42,168 nucleotides of DNA from Aurantimonas sp. 22II-16-19i (GCF_002088275.1 NZ_AQQS01000046.1:1-42168); one strand, 5' to 3'. Positions 1-8,936 are shown, numbered from the stretch's first letter. Notes: generated by a model not told the origin, from the sequence alone. Made by a program: numbers and translations.

Positions 1-751
1 CCGAACGATCCCGGTGATCATTCGTGCCCGTTCCGTGGGCCGGCGGTGAGGGGATGATGGGGCAAGGCGGCGGGGGTGGGGATAAGTTTTTTTGGGATGG
101 AGGACGCGGCGCCCTCTCGCCGCGAGGGGAGAGAGGGGCGAAGGCAATGGCGGGCGGGCGTTCCGAGGGAAGCCGGGAACGCCGGGACAGAAGCGGGAGG
201 CGCCAGCCCCAACGCGGCGTCATCTCCGGCCGGTCCCTGCACGATCCACACATCTCGTGCGGCCGCGTCGGCAGTCGCCCCTACCACCCGGCGTCGGCGC
301 GGAAGAACGGTCGCAGAGCCCAAAGCTTCGTCATCCCGGCCCCCGAGCCGGGATCCATTCCTCGACGTTGACACGGCCTTTCGCTTCAGGACGAAAATCC
401 GTCGGCGACCCGCGGGCGCAAGGGCGTCGACGATTTGGAATGGATCCCGGCTCGGGGGCCGGGATGACGACGCGGGGGAGGTCGGCGCCTTGAAGCCGTA
501 AGCCCCGGCGAGGATTTGGGCCGCTCGCCTCTTCCGCTCAGACGCGCAATCGTCTCACATGGCGCCGCGTGGGGGACGCATGAGTCAATTACTAGCGAAC
601 GAACGGTCTTAGATCGAACATTCTCTTTATTCATGCCTTGCGGTCATCGAGCACTGGACGAGATGCGCAGGGACGAGTGCGCTAGTCGCCAGTAAACAAA
701 ATCTAGCTCTCGGCTTGAAGTCGCCGGGATCTCTGATCAAAGACGTACCGA
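1..751. other. Intergenic stretch without a convincing gene
   Basis: Several open frames exist here on both strands, but they overlap each other, are rich in Arg, Pro and Ala, and match no family I know, so I treat them as GC-driven open frames. The stretch holds a perfect inverted repeat (329-469) and a smaller imperfect hairpin at 111-139 (arms GCCCTCTC and GAGAGGGGC). From about 570 onward the base composition turns AT-richer, which marks the edge of the AIPR islet that follows. Confidence 0.5.
329..469. repeat. Perfect 33-bp inverted repeat, dispersed palindromic family
   Basis: The left arm (329-361) and right arm (437-469) are exact reverse complements over 33 bases, separated by 75 bases. 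Each arm starts CGTCATCCCGG and ends GGATCCATTCC, and each is itself partly self-complementary around CCCGG/CCGGG. A related, less perfect pair lies at 36526-36645, so this is a dispersed family and not a chance palindrome. Small repeats of this look are common in intergenic DNA of alphaproteobacteria (from memory). No function can be read from the sequence. Confidence 0.85.
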
Positions 752-2488
752 TCAAATCTCTTCAGCGTTTTCCATAAAGTAGGATTGATTGAAACTATCA
801 GAAAACGTCTCTGTTCGTATAAAATCACGTATCTGCTCGCGAGTCTTGGCTGATGAATTGGAAACAAGCGCTTCAATATGCTTTGAGACTTTTTCAATAT
901 GGGCGACATAAGCATCATTATCTCGTATAACGCCCATAACAGATTTGTGAACCGCAGCACGTTTTCGTGGTGTCGCCTCAAGAATGTTTGGGGTATTCCA
1001 AAATTGCCGCACTAGGGCATAGAGAACGTAAAATTTGTTGATCGCAAATGTTCGCGGTACTCTCGATGTTCGAACAAGGTATTCAAACTTATACAATGCA
1101 AATGCTGCCATATGATAAAGCTCGACACTATGACCAGGCAGGAAAATTTTCTCTGAAAATTCTTTTCTGATACCCCGATGGTCGCGGGCCGCACGGTTCG
1201 GCTGGAAAAAGAAAGCTGCGGCTGCCACTTTCATCAAATCCGATGGCTTCTTGATCCGGGTCCGTTCAATCGCCACATCTTTGTATTGGTTGTCCCGCCG
1301 CTCTATGAGTATTTTCTCATCCCCGTCTTGTCCCGAACAGTAGATTTCAAGGTCTTTCATAAACGGCAGTAAGGCCCAAAACTGGTCCTCTCGGACTTCA
1401 TTCTGTTTATTAGTCCCGATAATCACTTTGGAAATAAAATCCCCGTTCGAGCTTCCGATTAAGCGCAACGGCACACTTATTTTTTCAGCGTACTCCCTCG
1501 CTTGGGCAAGTATGTTTGTTGTTTGGCATCCATTAACAATCTGATAGTCTTCAATTGTGAATGTGTCTCCTTTTCGAGAAATGCTTTTTGCCACCACAGT
1601 TATGCCGTTGTTTTTGAAAACAAATGAAGAAAAATCGCCAGACTCCAATTCTGTAAGGATGGATTTATTGATCTCTGAATCTGGATTGAAGTCGCGAACA
1701 TTGTCATAAAAGATCGCGCGGTTTACATGACGTCCTCCAGTGGGATCAGGATTAACTAGCGCCATTTCAAGGACTTGATCGGCGCCAACGTAGCCAATGT
1801 AGGCTTCGTCAATGTTGTCGTGTTCCGGTAGGGTGATGGCTTTTGGGAAAAATATCGTAGCGGATGATGCGTTGGTAGCAGAGCGAAACGCTTGCTGTAT
1901 ATCTCGAGCTCCCAAGCATACAATGTCGATAGAGCCGAAAAGATTTAACGCAGACAATCGAGACTTATTGCTCAGCACCAGCGATGCGATTGCATCAGAT
2001 ATTTCACCGGATCCTGTGGTGCAAAAATAGCATTTTAGATCTGGATTAGATCTCGTGGCAGCTGAGAAAACTTGATCACGAGCGCCAACCAAGTCTTCGA
2101 TTTGATCGCCGCTCAGAAGGTTTAATTCTGTAAAGAAGTCGTAAACTGCATCGAGAAATTTGGATATTTGTCCATAGTCGAGGCTGTCTGATGTCTTGGA
2201 CTGATACATGTGGAAGGAGCCGACATGATTTTTTCCAACAGACAGTACGGAAGCCGCCTCGTCGGCGTCGGTGCAGAGAATGCCCTGTACACTAATAGCG
2301 ATCCCATCGAGGCCGAATTCTTGACCCTTAAGATGAGCCCGGAAGGGATCTATGTTCTCTCCAAGAATACCGTTCTCCACAGCAAATATCGACATGACCT
2401 CAAAAAAATCGCTGTCGTCGCCTTCTTCGTTGGCGTTAGCGTTTTTAAAGTCATTAAGTTGAGCTCGAATTATTGGGTTCATTGGCAT
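752..2488 (-). CDS. AIPR-family protein, putative abortive-infection/phage-defence effector
   Basis: This 578-residue protein carries the hallmark AIPR core (PF10592): FKNNGIT near residues 291-297 and IVNGCQTTN near 317-325. AIPR proteins are linked to phage resistance and to restriction-modification-like clusters, but their chemistry is poorly known. The N-terminus shows a spaced pattern, Glu30 (FFEVM), Asp61 (GLDGIAI) and Gln96-x-Lys98 (YQSK), resembling the E...D...(E/Q)xK active site of restriction-endonuclease-fold nucleases; that reading is my inference. The start at 2488 is chosen because GAGG sits nine bases upstream and a promoter-like pair lies just beyond; the ATG at 2482 is possible, while the longest frame (2560) would begin upstream of that promoter. 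The gene is AT-richer than everything around it and stands alone, without a methylase, helicase or partner nuclease nearby, which suggests horizontal transfer. Confidence 0.85.
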   Translation of the reverse strand: MPMNPIIRAQLNDFKNANANEEGDDSDFFEVMSIFAVENGILGENIDPFRAHLKGQEFGLDGIAISVQGILCTDADEAASVLSVGKNHVGSFHMYQSKTSDSLDYGQISKFLDAVYDFFTELNLLSGDQIEDLVGARDQVFSAATRSNPDLKCYFCTTGSGEISDAIASLVLSNKSRLSALNLFGSIDIVCLGARDIQQAFRSATNASSATIFFPKAITLPEHDNIDEAYIGYVGADQVLEMALVNPDPTGGRHVNRAIFYDNVRDFNPDSEINKSILTELESGDFSSFVFKNNGITVVAKSISRKGDTFTIEDYQIVNGCQTTNILAQAREYAEKISVPLRLIGSSNGDFISKVIIGTNKQNEVREDQFWALLPFMKDLEIYCSGQDGDEKILIERRDNQYKDVAIERTRIKKPSDLMKVAAAAFFFQPNRAARDHRGIRKEFSEKIFLPGHSVELYHMAAFALYKFEYLVRTSRVPRTFAINKFYVLYALVRQFWNTPNILEATPRKRAAVHKSVMGVIRDNDAYVAHIEKVSKHIEALVSNSSAKTREQIRDFIRTETFSDSFNQSYFMENAEEI

Positions 2489-2522
2489 CGGACAGTGCCT
2501 CGAATGGAGAATCGTAAGTCTG

Positions 2523-2551
2523 ACAATATGAAGGCAGGTAGTGGCGCGCAA
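2523..2551 (-). promoter_or_regulatory. Candidate sigma-70-type promoter of the AIPR gene
   Basis: On the minus strand TTGCGC (2546-2551) and TATTGT (2523-2528) are separated by exactly 17 bases; each matches the consensus hexamer at four of six positions. The expected transcript start lies near 2516, about 28 bases before the ATG at 2488, which agrees with the chosen start. Confidence 0.45.
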
Positions 2552-2734
2552 GGTGTCCATTTATGGTGGCGGATACGCGCACGCTTGGTTCATGATGCTG
2601 ATATACGGCCGCCATCATGCTCTGGGCAGGAGCAGCAATTGCGTACCTGGCAGCGGTTGTTCCGGAGGAACGCCTCTCTTACGAGCGCTGGTGGCTGCTC
2701 CAGCCCGTCAGGGTCTCCGCGTCGGGCCACCCCC

Positions 2735-3910
2735 TCACGCTGCCCGCTCCCTCGTCCCGCCCCCGACATCGCCGTGGAACAGCGCCATCACGAGGTCGGT
2801 CTGGGTGACGAGGCCGACGAGGCGGTCGGTGTCGTCGACGATGGCGACGTGGTGGAGGCGGGCGGTGGCGAGGAAGGGGACGAGGTCGGCGATGGCGGTG
2901 TCGCGGGTGGCTTTCGGCGGGTTCTTCGTGACGATCCGCTCGACCGGCATCCGGGTGGAAAAGCCCTGCGAAAAGCCGTTGGCGAGGCGCTTCTTCGGGC
3001 GCAGCGACGGGCGGCCGAGGCCGCGGCCGACGGCTTCGACGAAGTTTTCCCGCGACAGCATGGCGACGAGCTTGCGGTCCTCGGTGGTGACGGGGAGGAC
3101 GCTGAAATTGCGGTCCTGGATGATGTGCCAGGCCTCGCCGATGGTGGTTGCGGGGGAAATCGTCACGACGTCGCTTGTCATCACGTCGGCGCAGGTGAGA
3201 TCGCGGGAGCGGCGGCGATAGGCCTCGTCCTCCGCGGTGGTCAGGATCGCCATCAGGTCGCTGCGGTCGATGTCGACCACCTTGTCCTGGCGCGCCAGGA
3301 CGGCGTCGAGATCGGCGAGGGTGAAGCCGGTGCGCTCGCGCGGCGCGGGGTCCGCCGTGCCGTGGGCGCCCGGCGCCTGGACGGGCCGCAGATGCGGGTA
3401 GCGGCGGCCGGTGGCGCGGTTGTAGGCGAGCGCCACGGCCAGAAGCAGCGCCGAGTTGAGGCCGATCGGGACGAGCGCGAAGACAAAGCCCAACGCATCG
3501 GCGCTCGGCCCGGCAAGGACCGCCGTGACCGCCACCGCGCCGCCTGGCGGATGCAGGCAGCGCAAGAGGAACATGAGGGCGATGGCGAGGCAGACCGCGG
3601 CGGCGGCGGCCAGCAGCGGCTCGGGGATCGCCAGCCGGCAGGCGATGCCGACGAGGGCGGCCGAGACGTTGCCGCCGAGGATCGACCAGGGCTGGGCGAG
3701 GGGGCTCGACGGCACCGCGAAGAGGAGCACCGCCGAGGCGCCCATCGGCGCCACCAGCAGCGGCACGATGGTGTCCGGGCCGAGGACCAGCAGCGTCGCA
3801 AAGCCGGTGACCGCGATGCCGAGAAGCGCCCCGAGGCTCGCCCGCGCCTGCTCCCTGGCGCTGACATGGCCGAGATCGGGGACGAGCCGGAGAAGAGACT
3901 GGCGAACCAT
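2735..3910 (-). CDS. HPP family membrane protein with two C-terminal CBS domains
   Basis: The 391-residue protein has an N-terminal membrane part (about residues 25-165) with four or more hydrophobic helices and the family's His-Pro-Pro signature at residues 120-122 (RCLHPPGGAVAV). After a linker of about 70 residues come two CBS domains (about 238-295 and 325-387, the second ending near LVGLVTQTDLVMALF), which usually bind adenine nucleotides. HPP proteins are little characterised; a transport role, possibly nitrite, has been proposed for some relatives. The frame is open further upstream, but the ATG at 3910 is the first one that leaves an HPP protein of normal length. It is divergent from the genes at 4413 onward and has no evident operon partner. 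Confidence 0.85.
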   Translation of the reverse strand: MVRQSLLRLVPDLGHVSAREQARASLGALLGIAVTGFATLLVLGPDTIVPLLVAPMGASAVLLFAVPSSPLAQPWSILGGNVSAALVGIACRLAIPEPLLAAAAAVCLAIALMFLLRCLHPPGGAVAVTAVLAGPSADALGFVFALVPIGLNSALLLAVALAYNRATGRRYPHLRPVQAPGAHGTADPAPRERTGFTLADLDAVLARQDKVVDIDRSDLMAILTTAEDEAYRRRSRDLTCADVMTSDVVTISPATTIGEAWHIIQDRNFSVLPVTTEDRKLVAMLSRENFVEAVGRGLGRPSLRPKKRLANGFSQGFSTRMPVERIVTKNPPKATRDTAIADLVPFLATARLHHVAIVDDTDRLVGLVTQTDLVMALFHGDVGGGTRERAA

Positions 3911-4412
3911 GCTGCGAGCCTTGCTGCTGAACCGGATGCCGCTTTTAGCAGCATGGTGCGCAAATGACAGGCGGCTGGGGTGAGCCAGCCCCTCCGGCAT
4001 CCGGTCGGCGCCGCCGAAGTTGGCGACGAGACTGTCGCCGACAATTGCCGCGCCCCTGCAATGGAAACCCACGCGATGGCCCCGAACCGCTGCACCCTGC
4101 AGAGGAACGCCGGCGATTTTCGGCTTGCCATCGGCGGCGAAAACGGTCTAGCCATGCCGTTGGGGAATCTTCTGCTTGGCGGTGATCCGAATACTGTTCA
4201 ACGCATCGCGGCAGGAGGTCGGCGATGCTCGCAGGCGTGGCCGAAACACGCGGCAGGCCAGTAGCTCAGAAGCTCTTCCACACGGATATCCATCAGGGAT
4301 CTGCAGGATGTTGCGGTGTCCTGGCGGCAGGCACCGCCAGCACTGCCCCGGCGGCCGGCAAGGCCGTCGCTTGCCGATCCGCACGGTAGCAACGCATGAG
4401 GACGACGCGATC
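3911..4412. other. Divergent intergenic region, nothing recognised
   Basis: About 500 bases lie between the HPP-CBS gene and the small exported protein. The short frames in it are compositionally like noncoding GC-rich DNA and resemble no known family. Promoters for both flanking genes are expected here, but I see no convincing pair of hexamers or operator. Confidence 0.4.
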
Positions 4413-4829
4413 ATGATGGCAATGTGGATGGCGCTGGCGATGGCGCTCGCCCCGGTGGGAGGACACCGGCTGGAGGCGCCCGTCGTCGGCGCCGGCGAGG
4501 CGACCGTTGAAAGGGTCCAGTACAATCTCAGCTGGTCCGGCAGCTGGATCTGGACGCCCGAGAATCGCAAGTGGGTCGACAAGGACAATCACGCCTCGAT
4601 CGAGCTGCTCCAGGGCAGGAACGCCCGGTTCTGCATGAACGGCTCGTGCTGGGAGGTCGAATATGCGATCGAAGACGAGATCTACAGCTTTCGCCTGAGC
4701 GCCAGCTCGAAGGCCTATTACGAGTTCTGGCTCGGCGATTTCAACTCGCTCGAAGGCCGCTTCTGGTTCGACAAGTCGAAGGCCCGCACCGAGGCGCCGG
4801 CCGCGATGATCCGGATGATGCAACAGTAG
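4413..4829 (+). CDS. Small exported protein of unknown function
   Basis: The frame is open from 4176, but the sequence becomes protein-like only from the ATG at 4413, which has GAGG at 4398-4401. This gives about 138 residues: a short hydrophobic N-terminus (MAMWMALAMALAP) that may be a signal peptide or membrane anchor, then a compact, Trp/Tyr-rich segment with alternating polar and hydrophobic residues typical of a small beta-rich domain (SWSGSWIWTP, YEFWLGDFNSLEGRFWF). Two cysteines (CMNGSC) could form a disulphide in the periplasm. I recognise no family. It is followed 147 bases later, on the same strand, by another exported unknown protein, so the two may be co-transcribed. Confidence 0.65.
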   Translation: MMAMWMALAMALAPVGGHRLEAPVVGAGEATVERVQYNLSWSGSWIWTPENRKWVDKDNHASIELLQGRNARFCMNGSCWEVEYAIEDEIYSFRLSASSKAYYEFWLGDFNSLEGRFWFDKSKARTEAPAAMIRMMQQ

Positions 4830-4976
4830 CTTTGCTCAAGCATGCAGGGGTCGACCCCGTGGTTTCCGCGTCGGAGCCGAGGTCGACCGGGAATTCCCAA
4901 AATCCCTCAGGCGAATGTCGGCTCGCTGCCCGCCCCGTCCCGCAAAACGCAGCGTCTCATCCATGAAAGGCGATCG

Positions 4977-6008
4977 ATGTCGAAGTTTCGGTGTCTCATT
5001 GTGTGCGCGAGCCTCGCGCTGACCGCTCCCGGTTCGGCGATCGCGCAACAGAACGGCTATGGCGGCTACGACATCGTCGCGGCGCCGCAGAGCGAACGGT
5101 TTTACGCCGACCCACGGGGATGGCGGGTTTTCGCCGGCCGGGTCGGCGGACGCTTCGGCTACTGCTTCGCCGAGTCGGTGCGCAGTGACGGTTCGGCCTT
5201 TCGCCTCGGCTGGGACGGCCAGCAATGGCAGCTCGCCGTGCCGATCACCTCGCAGCCCGATTGGCAGGGCACGCTGCAGATCGACGGTGCGGGCTCGGGG
5301 CAAGGCTATCGGCGCGGCGGCGATTACATCTCCGGCACCGCCAGCGGCGGCTGGACGATCGCCTGGCTCGGGGAGGCCGAGCTCGACGGGCTGCGACAAG
5401 GGAGTTCCGCGGTTCTCGGTGTCGGCAAGGCGGACTACGACTTTCGCCTCTCGGGCTCGACCGCCGCGATCCTGAAGGTCAAGGAATGCGTCGGTCGGTC
5501 CGGCGGCGACGGCGGCCAGGCCGCAGCGCCCATGGCGCCGCCTTCGCCGGCAGAGGCGATGCCGGGGGAGGCGATGCCCGTCGGTTTCGGCAAGGCCGGT
5601 TCCTGGGTCATCAACGAGCTGCGCGAAGGCGACCGCGTCGTCGCCTGCGAGGTCTACGACACGGTGATGCCCGGCCTGCGCTTCGAGATCGACCGGGAGA
5701 ACAGCTACATCGATATCAAGGACGGCGGCGAGATGGGCAGGCTCGGCGAGCGCAAGCCCGTTCGGATCCTGTTCGATCCCGGCGATGAGCCGAGCCAGGC
5801 GGATGTGGAGATCATCGAGGGCCGGGACGGCGAGACATGGGCCCGCATCACCGAGGGCCGCGCGGACGGCCCCGGCCTGCTGGACGACGCGATCCCCAAT
5901 TCCGGCCAGATCTCGTTCATCGGCCAGAACATCATCCTGGAGACGGGCCTCTCCGGCAGCAACCGGGCGCTCGACGTGTTCTTCCAGTGTTCGGACGGCA
6001 TTCGGTAG
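4977..6008 (+). CDS. Exported protein of unknown function
   Basis: The product has 343 residues with a clear Sec-type signal peptide (basic start, hydrophobic LIVCASLALTAPG, cleavage near AIA-QQ at about residues 20-23). The ATG at 4977 is preceded by AAAGGCG at good distance; the frame upstream of it does not look like protein. The mature part has two similar-looking halves, about 25-165 and 195-340, joined by an Ala/Pro-rich linker with a short duplication (two copies of EAMPG-like sequence). Both halves look beta-rich. I recognise no domain. It may share a transcript with the small exported protein upstream. Periplasmic location is the only prediction I would stand on. Confidence 0.7.
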   Translation: MSKFRCLIVCASLALTAPGSAIAQQNGYGGYDIVAAPQSERFYADPRGWRVFAGRVGGRFGYCFAESVRSDGSAFRLGWDGQQWQLAVPITSQPDWQGTLQIDGAGSGQGYRRGGDYISGTASGGWTIAWLGEAELDGLRQGSSAVLGVGKADYDFRLSGSTAAILKVKECVGRSGGDGGQAAAPMAPPSPAEAMPGEAMPVGFGKAGSWVINELREGDRVVACEVYDTVMPGLRFEIDRENSYIDIKDGGEMGRLGERKPVRILFDPGDEPSQADVEIIEGRDGETWARITEGRADGPGLLDDAIPNSGQISFIGQNIILETGLSGSNRALDVFFQCSDGIR

Positions 6009-6095
6009 GCTCGCATCGCGCAGGCGCGCCGAGGCGGTCGTCGAACACCGCTCCTCGCCTGACGGCAACGCGCCAAGGCGTTGCCGTTGCCGGCC

Positions 6096-8936
6096 TCACA
6101 CCGGCTCGACGAAACCCTCCAGCACGCGCTTCTGGCCGGCCTTGTCGAAGTCGACGGTAAGCTTGTTGCCGTCGATGCCGGCGACCGTGCCGTTGCCGAA
6201 TTTCAGGTGGAACACCCGGTCGCCGGCGGCAAAGCGGCTTTCGGCGTCGGCGACGGATTTGGCCACCAGCTCGCCCTGGATCTCGCGCGGGCCGCCCTTC
6301 TTTGCCGAGGAATAGAGGCCGAAGCCCTTTTTCGGCGGCTGGTTGTGGCCGCGGCCGGGGGCGGGGCCGTCACTCATGCGGCCGGCAAAGCCGGAATTGC
6401 CGGCGCCGCGCGAGCCGGGCTCGGCGTCGTAGGTGATCTCGCGGCTGCGTCCGCCCTTCCAGCCGTCGCCGCCGCTGCTGCGGGGATTGGTCTCGGCAAA
6501 GCCGGCCTGGGCGGCCTGGGCGCGTTTCCAGCCGGGGGTCTGGTAGGCGCTCTCCTTGAAGGCGTTGCCGCCGTCCCAGCGGGACGCGCCATAGCCGCCG
6601 AAGCCGGACGCGCCATAGCCGCCATAGGAGGTGTTGGCCTCCATCACCTCGACATGGGCCTCGGGGAGTTCGTCGAGAAAGCGCGACGGGATGGTCGACT
6701 GCCAGAGGCCGTGGATGCGGCGGTTGGAGACGAACCAGATCTTCACCCGCCGCTTTCCGCGGGTGATGCCGACATAGGCGAGACGGCGCTCTTCCTCGAG
6801 CCCCGAGCGACCGCCCTCGTCGAGGGCCCGCTGGTGGGGAAACAGCCCTTCCTCCCAGCCGGGCAGAAAGACGGTCTCAAATTCGAGGCCCTTGGCCGAA
6901 TGCAGCGTCATGATCGAGACGGCGTCGGTGTCGGCGTTCTGCTCGGCGTCCATGACGAGGGCGACATGCTCGAGAAAGGAGGGGAGCGACTCGTACTCCT
7001 CCATCGAGCGGATCAGCTCCTTGAGGTTTTCCAGCCGCCCCGGCGCCTCGGCCGAGCGGTCGTTCTGCCACATTTCGGTATAGCCGGACTCTTCGAGGAT
7101 CTGCTCGGCGAGCTCGGTGTGCTTCATGGTCGGCAGCAGCTCCGACCAGCGGCGGAAATCGGCGACGACGCCGCGCAGCGTGTTGCGGGGCTTGGGCTTC
7201 AGCTCCTCCGTCTCGACCATCTCGCCGGCGGCGGCGATGATCGGGATCTGGCGCTCGCGGGCGTAATCGTGGAGGAGGCGCACGGTGGCGTCGCCGAGGC
7301 CGCGCTTCGGGGTGTTGACGATGCGCTCGAAGGCGAGATCGTCGGCGGGCTGGCAGACGCAGCGGAAATAGGCGAGCGCGTCGCGGATCTCCATCCGCTC
7401 ATAGAAGCGCGGGCCGCCGATCACCCGGTAGTTCAGCCCCATGGTGACGAAGCGATCCTCGAAGGAGCGCATCTGGAACGAGGCGCGCACCAGGATCGCC
7501 ATGTCGTTGAGGTCGTGGTTCTCGCGCCGCTGCAGATCCTCGATCGCCTCGCCGATGGCCCGCGCTTCCTCCTCCGAATCCCAGCCGGCATTGACCTCGA
7601 CCTTGGGGTCTTCGGGATCGGCGCGGTCGGTGAAGAGGGTCTTGCCGAGCCGGTCCTCGTTATGGGCGATGAGATGGGAGGCGGCGCCGAGAATGTGGCC
7701 GGTGGAGCGGTAGTTGCGCTCAAGGCGGATGACGGTGGCGCCGGGGAAATCCTTGTCGAAGCGCAGGATGTTGTCGACTTCGGCGCCGCGCCAGCCATAG
7801 ATCGACTGGTCGTCGTCGCCGACGCAGCAGATGTTGATCTGCTGCGGTTTGTTTGCGCTCACGCTGTCGCCGCTGCGCGGCGGCTCGCTCCGCGGGGGCG
7901 CGGCATCAGCCGCGACGGCCGTTCGGCCTTGCCTCGCTGCGCTCGGAGCGCCGGGAGCCGCCCGTGACGCCTCGATCTCCCCCCTCGTGGGGGAGATGGG
8001 CGGCAGCCCAGAGGGGGGCGCGCCGAGCGCCGAGTTCGGAGAGGTTTGCGCCGAGGCACCCCCCTCTGCCTTGCCAGGCATCTCCCCCACAAGGGGGGAG
8101 ATCGAAGCGTCGGCGTTGTGCGAGCGCGACGGCTGCTGGGCCAGCAGCCGCAGCCACATGTACTGGGCGACGTTGGTGTCCTGGTACTCGTCGACGAGGA
8201 TGTATTTGAACCGCCGGTGATATTCGGCGAGGACGTCGGGATGGGCCTTGAGCAGCGCGATCGGGTGCATCAGGAGATCGCCGAAGTCGCAGGCATTGAG
8301 CGTCATCAGCCGGGCCTGATAGGCGGCATAGAGATGCCGACCCTTGCCGGCGAAGGCCCGGGCGTCGCCCTCGGGGATGTCCTTCGGGGCGAGGCCCTTG
8401 TTCTTCCAGCCGTCGAGCATGGTGGCGAAGGTGCGCGCCGGCCAGCGCTTGTCGTCGAGGTTCTCGGCCTGGATCAGCTGCTTGATCAGCCGGATCTGAT
8501 CGTCGGTGTCGAGAATGGTGAAATTGGGTTTCAGCCCGACCAGCTCGGCATGGCGGCGCAGGATCTTGACGCCGATCGAGTGGAAGGTGCCGAGCCAGGG
8601 CATGCCCTCGACCTGTCCGCCGACCAGCATGCCGATGCGGGTCTTCATCTCGCGGGCGGCCTTGTTGGTGAAGGTCACGGCGAGGATCTGCGAAGGCCAG
8701 GCCCGGCCGGTCTGCAGGATATGGGCAATGCGCGTCGTCAGGACGCGGGTCTTGCCGGTGCCGGCGCCGGCGAGCACCAGCACCGGGCCCTCGGTGGTCT
8801 CGACGGCGGCGCGCTGCTCGGGATTGAGGCCCGACAGATAGTCCGGCGCCGCCGCGCCCCGCGCGGCCATGGCTCTTGCGGCGATGCCGCCCTGGCGGGG
8901 CGGGTTCGCGGGCACTGATTCGTTGAAATCGCTCAT
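6096..8936 (-). CDS. uvrD: UvrD/PcrA-type ATP-dependent DNA helicase (SF1)
   Basis: The product (about 946 residues) is a 3'-5' superfamily-1 helicase for repair and replication-fork processing. Visible motifs are the Q-motif region LNPEQRAAV, Walker A AGAGTGKT, motif Ia TFTNKAAREM, motif II VDEYQDTN, motif III GDDDQSIYGWRGA, motif IV LERNYRST, motif V TLHSAKGLEFETV and motif VI YVGITRGKRRV. Between motifs II and III lies an extra segment of about 95 residues absent from ordinary UvrD/PcrA, encoded by roughly 7845-8130 and containing a palindromic repeat in frame. The C-terminal tail has a Gly/Tyr/Ser-rich duplication (GGYGASGFGGYGAS, about 6560-6640) and ends in the Tudor-like domain of PcrA/UvrD (GDRVFHLKFGNGTV). 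The start at 8936 is a choice; the same frame is open to 8972, and neither start has a strong ribosome binding site. Confidence 0.9.
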   Translation of the reverse strand: MSDFNESVPANPPRQGGIAARAMAARGAAAPDYLSGLNPEQRAAVETTEGPVLVLAGAGTGKTRVLTTRIAHILQTGRAWPSQILAVTFTNKAAREMKTRIGMLVGGQVEGMPWLGTFHSIGVKILRRHAELVGLKPNFTILDTDDQIRLIKQLIQAENLDDKRWPARTFATMLDGWKNKGLAPKDIPEGDARAFAGKGRHLYAAYQARLMTLNACDFGDLLMHPIALLKAHPDVLAEYHRRFKYILVDEYQDTNVAQYMWLRLLAQQPSRSHNADASISPLVGEMPGKAEGGASAQTSPNSALGAPPSGLPPISPTRGEIEASRAAPGAPSAARQGRTAVAADAAPPRSEPPRSGDSVSANKPQQINICCVGDDDQSIYGWRGAEVDNILRFDKDFPGATVIRLERNYRSTGHILGAASHLIAHNEDRLGKTLFTDRADPEDPKVEVNAGWDSEEEARAIGEAIEDLQRRENHDLNDMAILVRASFQMRSFEDRFVTMGLNYRVIGGPRFYERMEIRDALAYFRCVCQPADDLAFERIVNTPKRGLGDATVRLLHDYARERQIPIIAAAGEMVETEELKPKPRNTLRGVVADFRRWSELLPTMKHTELAEQILEESGYTEMWQNDRSAEAPGRLENLKELIRSMEEYESLPSFLEHVALVMDAEQNADTDAVSIMTLHSAKGLEFETVFLPGWEEGLFPHQRALDEGGRSGLEEERRLAYVGITRGKRRVKIWFVSNRRIHGLWQSTIPSRFLDELPEAHVEVMEANTSYGGYGASGFGGYGASRWDGGNAFKESAYQTPGWKRAQAAQAGFAETNPRSSGGDGWKGGRSREITYDAEPGSRGAGNSGFAGRMSDGPAPGRGHNQPPKKGFGLYSSAKKGGPREIQGELVAKSVADAESRFAAGDRVFHLKFGNGTVAGIDGNKLTVDFDKAGQKRVLEGFVEPV
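7972..8105. repeat. Palindromic repeat inserted in frame within the uvrD gene
   Basis: The outer arms are 7972-7998 and 8079-8105, each 27 bases and nearly exact reverse complements built around TCTCCCCC/GGGGGAGA. Inside are further complementary C- and G-runs (around 8009-8022 and 8057-8070), so the whole element could fold into one long hairpin. Read on the coding strand it yields two near-mirror peptides, ISPLVGEMPGKAEGG and PPISPTRGEIEAS, with no stop. Peptides of this kind recur in predicted Rhizobiales proteins (from memory), as expected of a mobile or copied palindrome. It accounts for about half of the extra segment between helicase motifs II and III. Confidence 0.85.
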
